A stretch of 64,000 nt of DNA, taken from NCBI GenBank assembly GCA_051880035.1, contig JBJENE010000014.1, positions 6,101 through 70,100 on the forward strand, written 5' to 3'. The notes under the pieces were generated by a model. That model was not told the origin of the DNA. It made no database searches and saw only the letters and a program-made list of their open reading frames with translations. Numbering within the stretch: the first letter of the stretch is position 1; each line of letters opens with the position of its first letter. Positions 47,799 through 57,356 of this stretch are shown piece after piece. The stretch is from Eshraghiella sp051880035. GTDB lineage: Bacteria > Bacillota > Clostridia > Lachnospirales > Lachnospiraceae. Made by a program: the position numbers and the translations under genes.

Positions 47799-49468
47799 TA
47801 TGCTTCATCCTTTACATAGCCCGCAATATTAACTGCATGGTCGGAAACCCTTTCCAGATTCGTAAGAACATTGAGAAAGATAACTCCTGTCTCGGAATTG
47901 CATTCTCTCCTTGAAAGACGCTCAATATGCCTTTCGCGGATTTCTTCTTCAAGTGCATCCACATCATCTTCAAATCTAAAAGTTTTCCTTGCCATTTCAA
48001 GGTTACAATTCTCTCTTGCGGCCACTGCACTGTCCACTGCTCCTTCTGCCGCGAAACGGATTTTCTTCAAATCGTTAAGTCCGTATTCTGAAAAAGTCAG
48101 TGAATTATCATGAAGCTTTTGGGCCAGTTCGGCTATGTTTTCGGAATGATCTCCTATTCTCTCCAAATCGATTATTGTGTAGATAAGGTTTTTGACCTGA
48201 CGGCTCTGCCTGTCCGTAAGTCCCGCATTACTTAATTTTACAAGGAAATCCGAAATCTCCGCTACATAATCATCAATATGTTTTTCCGTATCAAGAACGG
48301 TATCCAGAAGTTCGTACTTATTGTCCGTAAGCATATCAAGGCTTCGCTTAATATTTTCTGAACATATCTTACCTAATTTCACAACATAATTGTTAACTGC
48401 CTGTATACTTAATGACGGTGTATTAAGAATACGGTCATCAAGGTGGGTAACACCATCCTGCTGTACAACAACTTCTTTTCCTTTTCCTTCGTCCTTGTCT
48501 TTGATTATCTTTTCTGATAACTTAACAAGTTTTCCCGCAAATCCGTAGAAAATAATTATTGAAGCCAGATTAAAGCACAGATGGAAAAGTGCTATTGAAA
48601 CACTGGACATAATATATGTCTGCTTTTCAGGGAAAATTTTAAAGAAAATAAATATCAATGTTCCCCAGATAAGAACGCCCAATGTATTAAAGGCCATATT
48701 AATTACCGCCGCTCTCTTGGCATTTTTGGATGCACCCGCACTTGATAAAAGAGCGGTAAAACATGAACCTATATTGGCACCCAGACAGATAAACACCGCC
48801 GTTCCTGCCGGTACTATGCCAAAGCCCGCCATTGTCTGCAATACTCCGACGGATGCTGATGAACTCTGCATAATTCCCGTTACAACTATACCTATCAATA
48901 ATCCTAAGAACGGATTTGAACCTATGGTAAGAAATACATCCTGCATAGCTTCGTTTTTCATGTATACTTCCATGGCGTCCTGCATAATGCACAGTCCGAA
49001 AAAGAGCATTCCAAGTGCAAGAATAATTTCACCCATGTTCTGCTTCTTATGATTCTTGCAAAACATCACAAAAGCTGCACCAATTCCGATTAAAAACGGT
49101 GCAAAAAAACTTGGTTTAAGGAAATCTATTGCTCCTCCCACGGAATTAAGTGAAACAATCCATGCCGTAATAGTTGTACCGATATTGGCACCCATAATTA
49201 CACCGACGGACTGCATAAGATTCATAATTCCGGCATTAACAAAACCAACCACCATTACGGTAGTGGCTCCGGAGCTCTGGATGATTGCAGTTATAAGCGC
49301 ACCTACAAGAATCCCCATTATCCTTTTGTTGGTAACCGCATTCAACAGACTCTTCATTTTATCGCCGGCCGCTTTCTGAAGACCCTGGGACATTATTTTC
49401 ATTCCATAGAGGAACATTCCAAGTCCGCCGGCAAACATAAACAATCTGGACACATCATTTATTGTCAT
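47798..49468 (-). CDS. Na/Pi cotransporter family protein with PhoU-like domain
   Basis: A 556-residue protein. The N-terminal 320 residues hold the two inverted repeats of the PNaS family with GALITAIIQSSGATTVMV and GIVVTGIMQSSSASVGVL, the QSS motifs that bind phosphate and sodium. The C-terminal 200 residues form a PhoU-like helical bundle (LVKLSNAGLTDRQSRQVKNL, DLERIGDHSENIAE). It probably moves phosphate across the membrane. AAAGGA precedes the ATG; it is second in the run after the amidase. Confidence 0.93.
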   Translation of the reverse strand: MTINDVSRLFMFAGGLGMFLYGMKIMSQGLQKAAGDKMKSLLNAVTNKRIMGILVGALITAIIQSSGATTVMVVGFVNAGIMNLMQSVGVIMGANIGTTITAWIVSLNSVGGAIDFLKPSFFAPFLIGIGAAFVMFCKNHKKQNMGEIILALGMLFFGLCIMQDAMEVYMKNEAMQDVFLTIGSNPFLGLLIGIVVTGIMQSSSASVGVLQTMAGFGIVPAGTAVFICLGANIGSCFTALLSSAGASKNAKRAAVINMAFNTLGVLIWGTLIFIFFKIFPEKQTYIMSSVSIALFHLCFNLASIIIFYGFAGKLVKLSEKIIKDKDEGKGKEVVVQQDGVTHLDDRILNTPSLSIQAVNNYVVKLGKICSENIKRSLDMLTDNKYELLDTVLDTEKHIDDYVAEISDFLVKLSNAGLTDRQSRQVKNLIYTIIDLERIGDHSENIAELAQKLHDNSLTFSEYGLNDLKKIRFAAEGAVDSAVAARENCNLEMARKTFRFEDDVDALEEEIRERHIERLSRRECNSETGVIFLNVLTNLERVSDHAVNIAGYVKDEA

Positions 49469-49496
49469 TTCAATATAATCCTTTCGCTTTTGAATA

Positions 49497-50174
49497 TTAC
49501 TGATTATTCAACATATTCTCTACTGCCATCTTAAACGCATACCATTCATCCTCATTTTCAACATAATATAACGGGCAGTGTTTTCCCGTAACATCATAAT
49601 GCCTTATAACATCCGTCTGAGGATTAAGTCCGTATGTCCTGCATAGTGCCGCCGTAAGTTCAACAAGGGAATCATATGTGCTTCGGTTGAATTTTCCCGT
49701 AGCATCAGGATGACAATTTTCAATTGCAATAGTGTCATCATTTCTGTCATTAGAAGCATAAGATATCTCACTAAGGGGCACGCATTGGATAATTTCACCT
49801 TCAAGCCCGATTATATAATGGCTGCTTGCACTTCTCTCATGTGTATCTTTAAGATTTTCAAAATAATTCCTGTTCTGTGCCGCAGTTGTTCCCGGGTTGC
49901 CCACATAGTGAACTACTATGGCATTAACCTGACTTAATTCGTCTCCCGGACGGGAATAAGGATTAACCGTAAGATAATCCGCAGTAATCCTGTCACTCGT
50001 CAGAAAAGGATCCAAAACAACAGTCTCTTTAGGCCCGCTATCATCATCCGAACCCGCATAATTTCCGCTTACTTTGTCTTTATTAATCAGGCTGTCTGCA
50101 ACAACAATACAGCCTACAATAACCAAAACCACCACTGAGCTTATTAAAACAGCTTTCAAGTGTTTAACCTTCAT
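49497..50174 (-). CDS. N-acetylmuramoyl-L-alanine amidase (amidase_2 fold), membrane-anchored
   Basis: A 225-residue protein. A transmembrane anchor (about 7-30) and an Asp/Ser/Gly-rich linker precede a T7-lysozyme/PGRP-type amidase domain. Zinc ligands are His of AIVVHYVGN, His of IRHYDVTGK and the Cys of KHCP, with the Tyr of the HYIIG segment; these hydrolyse the bond between muramic acid and L-Ala. GGGGAAG precedes ATG 50174, shorter than the open frame. It heads a run of five genes. Confidence 0.88.
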   Translation of the reverse strand: MKVKHLKAVLISSVVVLVIVGCIVVADSLINKDKVSGNYAGSDDDSGPKETVVLDPFLTSDRITADYLTVNPYSRPGDELSQVNAIVVHYVGNPGTTAAQNRNYFENLKDTHERSASSHYIIGLEGEIIQCVPLSEISYASNDRNDDTIAIENCHPDATGKFNRSTYDSLVELTAALCRTYGLNPQTDVIRHYDVTGKHCPLYYVENEDEWYAFKMAVENMLNNQ

Positions 50175-50209
50175 GTATTCTTCCCCATTCTTCCTATCGC
50201 CATGACACA

Positions 50210-50243
50210 ATAAGGGGTTCCCGAATACTCGACAACCCCTTAT
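50210..50243 (-). terminator. Hairpin after guaB
   Basis: ATAAGGGGTT and AACCCCTTAT form a perfect 10-bp inverted repeat with a 14-nt loop between guaB and the amidase gene. There is no T-run, so termination would be weak or factor-dependent. Confidence 0.5.
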
Positions 50244-50248
50244 GAATT

Positions 50249-51703
50249 TTACTGCTCTACGCTGTAATTCGGCGCTTCTTTTGTAATATGAATATCATGA
50301 GGATGGCTCTCTTTAAGAGATGCGGCAGAAATCTTAACAAACTTTCCGTTCTCTTTAAGTTCCTGAATTGTTCTGGTTCCGCAGTAACCCATTCCTGAAC
50401 GAAGACCGCCCATAAGCTGGAACACTGTATCTTCAACCAATCCCTTGTAAGCCACACGGCCCTCAACGCCTTCCGGCACAAGTTTCTTGGCATCAGTCTG
50501 GAAATAACGGTCCTTGCTGCCGTTTTCCATTGCGGCGATTGAACCCATACCTCTGTAAACTTTATATTTACGACCCTGGAATAACTCAAAGTCTCCCGGA
50601 GCCTCATCACAACCTGCAAACATGCTTCCCATCATGCACACATCAGCACCGGCTGCAATAGCTTTCGTTAAATCTCCGGAATATTTAATTCCTCCGTCTG
50701 CAATAACAGGAATTCCATATTCCTTGGCTGTAGCATATACATCCATAATTGCGGAAATCTGAGGTACTCCGATACCTGCCACAACACGGGTTGTACAGAT
50801 GGAACCCGGTCCGATACCTACCTTCACACAATCGGCACCGGCCTCAATAAGAGCCTTTGCGGCCTCACCGGTTGCAATATTTCCTGCAATAACCTGTAAA
50901 TCAGGAAAAGCTGCTTTAATCTTCTTAACTGTATCAAGAATATTCTTTGAATGACCGTGGGCTGAATCAACTACAATACAGTCAACCTTGGCTGCAACAA
51001 GTGCCGCAACTCTTTCCATAACATTAGCCGTAATTCCTACAGCTGCGCCGCAGAGAAGTCTTCCCTGGTCATCTTTGGCTGAAAGAGGATATTTAATCTG
51101 CTTCTCAATATCCTTAATTGTAATTAATCCTTTAAGATTAAAATCATCATCTACAATAGGGAGTTTCTCAACTCTTGCCTTGGCAAGAATTGCCTTTGCC
51201 TCTTCAAGTGTAATACCAACCTTGGCGGTAACAAGATTCTTACTTGTCATGCATTCCTTAATCTTCTTGGTAAAATCCGTTTCGAATTTAAGGTCACGGT
51301 TAGTAATAATACCTACAAGTTTTCCGTTTTCGGTAATAGGTACACCTGATATACGGAATTTGCCCATAAGGTTATCTGCATCCTCAAGAGTATGATCAGG
51401 TGAAAGATAAAACGGGTCCGTAATTACGCCATTTTCTGAACGCTTAACTTTATCTACCTCTTCTGCCTGCTGTTCAATAGACATATTCTTGTGGATAATA
51501 CCTATACCACCCTGACGGGCCATGGCGATAGCCATTCTGTGCTCCGTTACCGTATCCATTCCTGCGCTCATAAGAGGAACATTTAAGTGAATCTTCTTGG
51601 TAAGATTAGTTCCTACCTCAATCATGTTAGGGGTTACTTCAGAATATGAAGGAACCAACAATACATCATCAAATGTTATTCCATCTGCGATAATTGTACC
51701 CAT
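50249..51703 (-). CDS. guaB: IMP dehydrogenase
   Basis: A 484-residue enzyme oxidising IMP to XMP with NAD+, the first step to GMP. ITFDDVLLVPSYSEV starts the barrel; a CBS-domain pair is inserted at about 95-205; the catalytic Cys is in GPGSICTTR (near residue 302). The frame is open upstream to 51790, but ATG 51703 has AGGATAAG and conserved sequence, so 51703 is chosen. A good promoter lies about 70 nt upstream. Confidence 0.97.
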   Translation of the reverse strand: MGTIIADGITFDDVLLVPSYSEVTPNMIEVGTNLTKKIHLNVPLMSAGMDTVTEHRMAIAMARQGGIGIIHKNMSIEQQAEEVDKVKRSENGVITDPFYLSPDHTLEDADNLMGKFRISGVPITENGKLVGIITNRDLKFETDFTKKIKECMTSKNLVTAKVGITLEEAKAILAKARVEKLPIVDDDFNLKGLITIKDIEKQIKYPLSAKDDQGRLLCGAAVGITANVMERVAALVAAKVDCIVVDSAHGHSKNILDTVKKIKAAFPDLQVIAGNIATGEAAKALIEAGADCVKVGIGPGSICTTRVVAGIGVPQISAIMDVYATAKEYGIPVIADGGIKYSGDLTKAIAAGADVCMMGSMFAGCDEAPGDFELFQGRKYKVYRGMGSIAAMENGSKDRYFQTDAKKLVPEGVEGRVAYKGLVEDTVFQLMGGLRSGMGYCGTRTIQELKENGKFVKISAASLKESHPHDIHITKEAPNYSVEQ

Positions 51704-51774
51704 TTTCTTATCCTGCCTTTCTTCTGTCCTTTCATACGGACCAATGTAATAATTGTAAATGTATAATGCATTAG

Positions 51775-51803
51775 AATATATCAAAAACATTCAAAAAAGT
51801 CAA
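51775..51803 (-). promoter_or_regulatory. Promoter of guaB
   Basis: Minus strand: TTGACT (51798-51803), 17-nt spacer, TATATT (51775-51780) with TGA before the -10. Confidence 0.7.
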
Positions 51804-51820
51804 TCCGAAAAAATTCATTC

Positions 51821-52342
51821 TCAGTCTGAATATATTTTTCTTGCGTAACTTCTCTGAAGTCTTTCAATCAGTTCTTCATTAGGCGTGAATTTCAATTCAG
51901 CCACCCCGTTGGCGTCATCATATAAAACTGCAACATAATTGTTCTGTGAAGAATCGTGTGAAGAATAATCATATACCTTCCTGTTGCTGTTACCGGTTCT
52001 GATATGTGAAGAACCCTCAGGAGCCATATAATCCATCTTGGCAAAATTAAAAGTTCTGACTCTCTTTCTGACCTTCCTGCCCATAATACGGTCAATTACC
52101 ATCTCTCCGTCAAAAAAAGAATACTCATACTCAATATTGGTGTTACGGAATACCAGATATGTGAAAATACACATAAGTAAAATTACAAACGGAAAAAGGA
52201 AAATAACAAAAGGATATTTAAGAATAAGGACAATTCCTGCAAACATTAATATAACATCCAACAGAATCATTCCTATTCTCTTAGCATATTCCTTTCCGGT
52301 TAATTTACTTTTTACCAGACATTCGACTACTGTTTCAAGCAT
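51821..52342 (-). CDS. DUF6106-type membrane protein
   Basis: A 173-residue protein with two adjacent transmembrane helices (about 25-65: IGMILLDVILMFAGIVLILK and VIFLFPFVILLMCIF) and a C-terminal cytoplasmic domain (YEYSFFDGEMVIDRIMGRK, then VRTFNFAKMDYMAPEG). I associate it with DUF6106, a family of unknown function in Lachnospiraceae, with moderate certainty. ATG 52342 has AAAGGA 9 nt upstream; the open frame starts six codons earlier. Confidence 0.65.
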   Translation of the reverse strand: MLETVVECLVKSKLTGKEYAKRIGMILLDVILMFAGIVLILKYPFVIFLFPFVILLMCIFTYLVFRNTNIEYEYSFFDGEMVIDRIMGRKVRKRVRTFNFAKMDYMAPEGSSHIRTGNSNRKVYDYSSHDSSQNNYVAVLYDDANGVAELKFTPNEELIERLQRSYARKIYSD

Positions 52343-52440
52343 TAGTTTATTTCCTTTCATATATTCGTATACATCTTCTATTGTACTAAGTTTTTAGTGT
52401 AAAGAAAAGTATAAAATTATAAAATTTTTATTTTTTTATA

Positions 52441-52493
52441 TAAAACAAACAGGTCCGGACCATATGTTTGAAACATTGTCCCAGGACCTGTTT
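52441..52493 (-). terminator. Terminator of groES-groEL
   Basis: AAACAGGTCC pairs with GGACCTGTTT with further inner pairs (GGGAC with GTCC) around a loop, followed by GTTTTA on the minus strand, 26 nt after the groEL stop. Confidence 0.85.
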
Positions 52494-52518
52494 ATCTGAT
52501 TTAAAAGGCTTTATGATA

Positions 52519-54150
52519 TTACATCATTCCGCCCATTCCTCCCATTCCGCCGCCGGCAGGCATTGCAGGAGCCTCTTCTTTAATATTGGCAACAACTGAT
52601 TCTGTTGTCAATAATGTAGATGCAACACTTGTCGCATTCTGAAGAGCACTTCTTGTAACCTTGGCAGGATCAAGAATTCCGGCCTGAACCATATTGACAT
52701 ACTCTTCATGAAGTGCATCAAATCCGGTTCCTACTTCGGATTCTTTTACTTTATTGATAATTACTGCGCCTTCAAGGCCTGCATTGTTTGCAATGTGGTA
52801 TAACGGAGCCTCAAGTGCTTTAAGGATAAGTTTGGCACCTGTCTTTTCATCTCCTTCAAGAGTATCGGCAAGCTTTTCAACTTCCTTGGATGCATGAATG
52901 TAAGCAGAACCACCGCCTGAAATAATTCCTTCTTCAACAGCTGCCTTTGTCGCTGCCAAAGCATCTTCAAGACGAAGCTTATTCTCTTTCATTTCTGTTT
53001 CTGTAGCAGCGCCAACACGGATTACGGCAACACCGCCTGCAAGTTTGGCAAGACGCTCCTGTAATTTTTCTTTATCGAATTCGGAAGTTGTTTCCTCAAG
53101 CTGTGCTTTAATCTGTGAAATTCTTGCCTGAATTTCTTCTTTGGAGCCTTCACCGTCAACGATAACTGTATTTTCCTTCTGAACCTTAACTGATTTAGCG
53201 CGTCCGAGCTGGTCAAGAGTAGCATCCTTAAGTTCAAGTCCAAGTTCCTCAGATATAACCTCGCCGCCTGTCAGGATAGCGATATCCTTTAACATTTCCT
53301 TACGTCTGTCACCGTATCCCGGAGCCTTAACAGCAACAACATTGAATGTTCCTCTTAATTTATTTACAATTAATGTTGTAAGAGCCTCGCCCTCAACATC
53401 TTCTGCGATAATAAGAAGTTTGGCACCGCTTTGTACAATCTGTTCAAGAATCGGAAGAATTTCCTGGATATTGCTGATTTTCTTATCTGTGATAAGGATG
53501 TAAGGATTATCAAGAATTGCTTCCATCTTATCCATATCTGTTGCCATGTATGCTGAAACATAACCTCTGTCAAACTGCATACCTTCAACAACATCAAGTT
53601 CTGTCTTCATTGTCTTGGACTCTTCAATTGTTATAACGCCATCGTTTGAAACTTTTTCCATGGCATCTGCAACTAACTGTCCTACTTCTTCATCACCGGC
53701 TGAAATTGCGGCAACCTTTGCAATCTGGTCCTTACCGGTTACTTTTGAACTCATTTTGGCAATTGCATCAACAGCGCAATCTGTTGCCTTCTTCATACCT
53801 TTTCTTAAGATAATAGGATTAGCTCCGGCTGCAAGGTTCTTAATTCCTTCGTCAATCATTGCCTGTGCAAGTACGGTAGCTGTTGTAGTACCGTCACCGG
53901 CAACATCATTTGTCTTTGTTGCAACTTCTTTTACAAGCTGTGCTCCCATATTTTCGAATGCATCAGGAAGCTCGATTTCCTTTGCGATTGTTACACCATC
54001 GTTAGTAATGAGTGGTGCGCCGTATGATTTATCAAGAACTACATTGCGGCCCTTAGGTCCCAGTGTTACACGGACTGTGTCTGCTAATTTGTTAACGCCT
54101 GCTCCGAGTGCTTCTCTTGCTTCTGCACCATATTTAATCTCTTTTGCCAT
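52519..54150 (-). CDS. groEL: Chaperonin GroEL
   Basis: A 543-residue 60-kDa chaperonin subunit. Hallmarks are VTLGPKGRNVVLDKSYGAP at the nucleotide site, DGTTTATVLAQAM, the apical domain with GEALTTLIVNKLRG and the C-terminal GGMGGMGGMM tail. 23 nt follow groES. Regulated with groES by the CIRCE operator. Confidence 0.99.
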   Translation of the reverse strand: MAKEIKYGAEAREALGAGVNKLADTVRVTLGPKGRNVVLDKSYGAPLITNDGVTIAKEIELPDAFENMGAQLVKEVATKTNDVAGDGTTTATVLAQAMIDEGIKNLAAGANPIILRKGMKKATDCAVDAIAKMSSKVTGKDQIAKVAAISAGDEEVGQLVADAMEKVSNDGVITIEESKTMKTELDVVEGMQFDRGYVSAYMATDMDKMEAILDNPYILITDKKISNIQEILPILEQIVQSGAKLLIIAEDVEGEALTTLIVNKLRGTFNVVAVKAPGYGDRRKEMLKDIAILTGGEVISEELGLELKDATLDQLGRAKSVKVQKENTVIVDGEGSKEEIQARISQIKAQLEETTSEFDKEKLQERLAKLAGGVAVIRVGAATETEMKENKLRLEDALAATKAAVEEGIISGGGSAYIHASKEVEKLADTLEGDEKTGAKLILKALEAPLYHIANNAGLEGAVIINKVKESEVGTGFDALHEEYVNMVQAGILDPAKVTRSALQNATSVASTLLTTESVVANIKEEAPAMPAGGGMGGMGGMM

Positions 54151-54173
54151 AATTCAAAACCTCCATACAAAAA

Positions 54174-54458
54174 TTATTCAATAACTGCAAGAATGTCATT
54201 CTGCCTTACAACGATTAACTCTTCGTCATCAAGTTTAACTTCTGTTCCTGCATATTTAGAGAAAATAACCTTATCTCCAACCTTAACCTGCATCGTAACT
54301 TCTTTGCCGTCTACTACTCCTCCCGGTCCCACTGCAATAACTTCTGCCTGCTGTGGCTTTTCTTTTGCCTGACCCGGAAGTACAATTCCTGATTTGGTTG
54401 TTTCTTCAGCAACTAACTGCTTTAATACTACTCTGTCTCCTAAAGGTACTAATTTCAT
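54174..54458 (-). CDS. groES: Co-chaperonin GroES
   Basis: A 94-residue co-chaperonin that caps GroEL. KLVPLGDRVVLKQ, the mobile loop VAEETTKSGIVLPGQAKEKP and AGTEVKLDDEEL are characteristic. It is the first gene of the heat-shock operon; GAGGAAG lies before the ATG, and a CIRCE element about 50 nt upstream. Confidence 0.99.
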   Translation of the reverse strand: MKLVPLGDRVVLKQLVAEETTKSGIVLPGQAKEKPQQAEVIAVGPGGVVDGKEVTMQVKVGDKVIFSKYAGTEVKLDDEELIVVRQNDILAVIE

Positions 54459-54509
54459 GTATTCTTCCTCCTTATATCATCCCTTGCGGGAATTATTTGC
54501 TTTTTTCTG

Positions 54510-54536
54510 TTAGCACTCACTTTAAACGAGTGCTAA
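54510..54536 (-). promoter_or_regulatory. CIRCE operator (HrcA binding site)
   Basis: TTAGCACTC, 9-nt spacer, GAGTGCTAA: a perfect match to the CIRCE consensus bound by the HrcA repressor. Confidence 0.98.
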
Positions 54537-54548
54537 CCGATGAAATAT

Positions 54549-54577
54549 ATATTATCCACTTTGTGATTTATATGCAA
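54549..54577 (-). promoter_or_regulatory. Promoter of groES-groEL
   Basis: Minus strand: TTGCAT (54572-54577), 17-nt spacer, TAATAT (54549-54554), with CIRCE 12 nt downstream of the -10. Confidence 0.65.
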
Positions 54578-54660
54578 ATATTTCCACCGATTGTTTTGGC
54601 CTGTTTATGTGTGCTTTTCTCTTTTTTTCTCTCGTTTTCTCAATTTTACTAACTTTTTCT

Positions 54661-55527
54661 TTATTTTTTGCCTATTTTATTAATTTTGCCATAATAAAAC
54701 AGATACTGCTGGGCATATCCTCCGTATTCACCAAACTGCTCTGCGGCAAAGCTTTGTATTTCCTGAACCGGTACCGGTTTTTTCATATATAATTCTTCCA
54801 TAATTCTCTTTATCCATACATCTACCGGAAAAGCATTTCTCTTATCCAGGGAAAAAAGAGATACACAGTTGGCAACCTTATCCCCCACCCCTTTGATTGT
54901 TTTGAGTGTTTCCATGCAATCCTCATAAGACATTTCAAGCAGTTTATTTTCATTAATAACACCTTGTGAAACTTTTTCGCAGGCATCAATGATGTAAGGA
55001 GCCCTGAAACCGGCTTTGCATTCCCTGACCGTTTCCTCTCCCGCCATAAGTATTTCTTTTGCACAAGGAAAAGAATACATATCATCCCCAAGATTTCTGC
55101 CGCACCTTAAGGACAACTCCCGTATTATATTTTTAATTCTGGGAATCTGCTGATTCTGCGAAATAATAAACGAAATCAGGGTCTCAAAAAAATCCTGATT
55201 AAGTATTCTCACGCCCCGCATTGCATCTATTGCAGGTTTTAAGAGCTCATCTTTTCTTAAAAGGGCGTTTTTTATCTCACCGTAGTCCCTGTCAAGGTCA
55301 AAATATTTTTCCCATATATTAAAATAATCCTCCTCTGTAGTATCATAGAAGATAAGACTGTTTCCCTGTTGGGCAATATGTAATTTCTTATTCATTGCGG
55401 AAATAAAATATTCCTCTTCGCCGGTTTTTATAAAATGAAAACACTGGCCGCATTCTAAGGTCTGACTTAAAAGAAAATCTTTAACATCCTCCAGAATAAT
55501 ATTATTTTTGTCATTGGTAACTTTCAT
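54661..55527 (-). CDS. 8-oxoguanine DNA glycosylase (Ogg1-type)
   Basis: A 288-residue HhH-GPD glycosylase/lyase that removes 8-oxoguanine. The N-terminal OGG_N domain (about 1-110) is present, then the helix-hairpin-helix KTIKGVGDKVANCVSLFSLD with catalytic Lys217 and PVDVW with Asp236. This Ogg1 type occurs in clostridia instead of or beside MutM. No partner genes are adjacent. Confidence 0.92.
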   Translation of the reverse strand: MKVTNDKNNIILEDVKDFLLSQTLECGQCFHFIKTGEEEYFISAMNKKLHIAQQGNSLIFYDTTEEDYFNIWEKYFDLDRDYGEIKNALLRKDELLKPAIDAMRGVRILNQDFFETLISFIISQNQQIPRIKNIIRELSLRCGRNLGDDMYSFPCAKEILMAGEETVRECKAGFRAPYIIDACEKVSQGVINENKLLEMSYEDCMETLKTIKGVGDKVANCVSLFSLDKRNAFPVDVWIKRIMEELYMKKPVPVQEIQSFAAEQFGEYGGYAQQYLFYYGKINKIGKK

Positions 55528-55655
55528 TTTTATCCTCGCTTTTCTTCCATTATGTGTATATACTTCTAAATTTTTTATAAAATATAATGAAGGGCTTTTA
55601 TTTTTTTCATTTTAGTATTAAAATATACTTACAATCACGAAAGGAGTTTACAGAC

Positions 55656-55871
55656 ATGAAAAAGTTTTTTACAGTTTTAGGTGCTGTAGTCGCTTTTGCA
55701 GCTGCCGTTGCAGGCGGAGTTTTCTTATATAATAAATATAAAGAGAACAAATGTGGCTGCGATGATGATTTTGATGATGACTATGATGACGATTTTTCTG
55801 ATGATGACGATGATGAAGAGAGAGCTTATGTTAATATAAGCCCTGAATCAAAAGAGGAGACCGAGGGTTAA
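55656..55871 (+). CDS. Small membrane protein with polyacidic tail
   Basis: A 71-residue protein. Residues 1-28 are a hydrophobic helix (MKKFFTVLGAVVAFAAAVAG) with a GGVFLYNKYK end; residues 33-60 are almost all Asp/Glu (CGCDDDFDDDYDDDFSDDDD). Such proteins recur in Lachnospiraceae without known role. AAAGGAG 8 nt before ATG 55656 fixes the start; a frame that begins 23 codons earlier lacks a ribosome site. The stop codon lies inside the terminator stem. Confidence 0.75.
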   Translation: MKKFFTVLGAVVAFAAAVAGGVFLYNKYKENKCGCDDDFDDDYDDDFSDDDDDEERAYVNISPESKEETEG

Positions 55872-55890
55872 TCCCCGGTTTCCTTTTTTT
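55856..55890 (+). terminator. Terminator overlapping the stop codon
   Basis: GGAGACCGAGGG pairs with CCCCGGTTTCC around TTAAT, followed by seven Ts. It may also work for the convergent MocR gene. Confidence 0.85.
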
Positions 55891-57286
55891 AAAGCTCCCA
55901 GACTTTTTTTAAAATACCAAGTCCCTCCATTATCTGTTCTCCGGCAAGCCGTGCATAACCGAGAATTATTACCGGCTTGTTCTTCTTAACACTGCCTATG
56001 TAATAATCCGAAAGCGCATACACCTGAATCCCTGCTTTCTCTGCTGTATCCACAAGTTCTTCTTCGCTCATTCCGTTATCGATACACACAAGCATATGTG
56101 CGCCGGCATTTTCACCGTATATCTGTGTATTTTTCCATGTCTTGATTTCCGCAAGCATAGTATCATGCTTACTTTTGTATATTTTTCTCATTCTGTTCAG
56201 ATGTCTTTCGAATCCGCCGCTTCCCATAAATATTTCCATAAGTTTCTGGTCAATTCTGGAAATTGTATTGCTGTAGTATGAACGGGTCTTCTCATACTCT
56301 TTATACAGTCCCGACGGAAGAACCATATAGCTCATTCGTATTGCCGGGGAGACCGATTTGGAAAATGTTCCGATGTATATTACTTTTCCGTCGGTATCAT
56401 ATCCCTGCAGAGCCGGAATGGGTTTACCCTTATATCTGAATTCGCTGTCATAATCATCTTCTATTATATATCTGCCGGCTTTTTTCTTGGCCCATGTCAG
56501 CAGCTCCATGCGTCTTCCGATACTCATAACAATACCAAGCGGATACTGATGTGACGGTGTAACATACGCAACATCCGCTCCGGACTTTTCCAATTCACTG
56601 ATGTTCATTCCGTTGCTGTCCATATCAACGGGAATTATTTTTCTTCCCAGACCCGAAAAAATATGAAAAGACTTAAGATATGCCGGATTTTCCATGGCAA
56701 CCACCGACTGTGAATCCAAAATAAGATGTATAATCATGAGCAGACTTTCGTTTCCGGCTCCCACAATAATCTGTTCCGGATTCGTTCTGACTCCTCTTGC
56801 TGCCATAAGATACGCGGCAATTTCTTTTCTGAGGCCTTCATCTCCTCTTACATCCCCACTGTTAAAAAGTCCGTTATTTTCGGGAACCATTACCTGCTTT
56901 GCAATTTTTCTCCATTCATTATACGGGAAATGGCTTGTTTCAATACCATTTGGAGAAAAACATATTTTATATTTGTTAATACTTTTGTTTTCTTCTCCAC
57001 GGTTAGCATTATCATCTATGATACTTTTAAAGGTTTCTTCCATTTTAAGAACAATATATCCTTTTTGCGGTACCGAATCAATATATCCTTCAGCCAGAAG
57101 CTGGTCATATGCCATTAAAACGGTACTTCGGCTTACCTGCAGAAAAACGGCAAGCGCCCTTGATGAAGGAAGAAATGTACCCTCCGTAATATTTCCCGCA
57201 GAAATTTCTTTCTTAATAAATTCATATATTTGCAGATATGCGGGTGTTTTGGATGTGCTGTCGATGAAAATTGCAAGTTCTTTCAT
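55889..57286 (-). CDS. MocR family regulator (GntR HTH + aminotransferase-fold domain)
   Basis: A 465-residue PLP-binding transcription factor. Residues 1-75 are a GntR-type winged helix (YLQIYEFIKKEISAGNITEG, VSRSTVLMAYDQLLAEGYI). Residues 100-465 have the class I aminotransferase fold; the PLP Lys is in GTFSKSVSP (near residue 310) with DDYDSEFRY before it. Studied members (PdxR, GabR, TauR) activate a divergent gene and repress their own. No pdxS/T or gab genes are near; the divergent gene here is DUF6062, so PLP-linked control of that gene is likely. Its promoter shares its -35 with the divergent one. Confidence 0.92.
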   Translation of the reverse strand: MKELAIFIDSTSKTPAYLQIYEFIKKEISAGNITEGTFLPSSRALAVFLQVSRSTVLMAYDQLLAEGYIDSVPQKGYIVLKMEETFKSIIDDNANRGEENKSINKYKICFSPNGIETSHFPYNEWRKIAKQVMVPENNGLFNSGDVRGDEGLRKEIAAYLMAARGVRTNPEQIIVGAGNESLLMIIHLILDSQSVVAMENPAYLKSFHIFSGLGRKIIPVDMDSNGMNISELEKSGADVAYVTPSHQYPLGIVMSIGRRMELLTWAKKKAGRYIIEDDYDSEFRYKGKPIPALQGYDTDGKVIYIGTFSKSVSPAIRMSYMVLPSGLYKEYEKTRSYYSNTISRIDQKLMEIFMGSGGFERHLNRMRKIYKSKHDTMLAEIKTWKNTQIYGENAGAHMLVCIDNGMSEEELVDTAEKAGIQVYALSDYYIGSVKKNKPVIILGYARLAGEQIMEGLGILKKVWEL

Positions 57287-57327
57287 AATTTATCCCTTTT
57301 TAAAGACTTCCGTCATAACATAAGCTA

Positions 57328-57356
57328 ATAATACCATTTCTGTTTTCGTTGTACAA
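57328..57356 (-). promoter_or_regulatory. Promoter of the MocR gene
   Basis: Minus strand: TTGTAC (57351-57356), 17-nt spacer, TATTAT (57328-57333). The -35 overlaps that of the divergent promoter as the palindrome TTGTACAA. Confidence 0.6.
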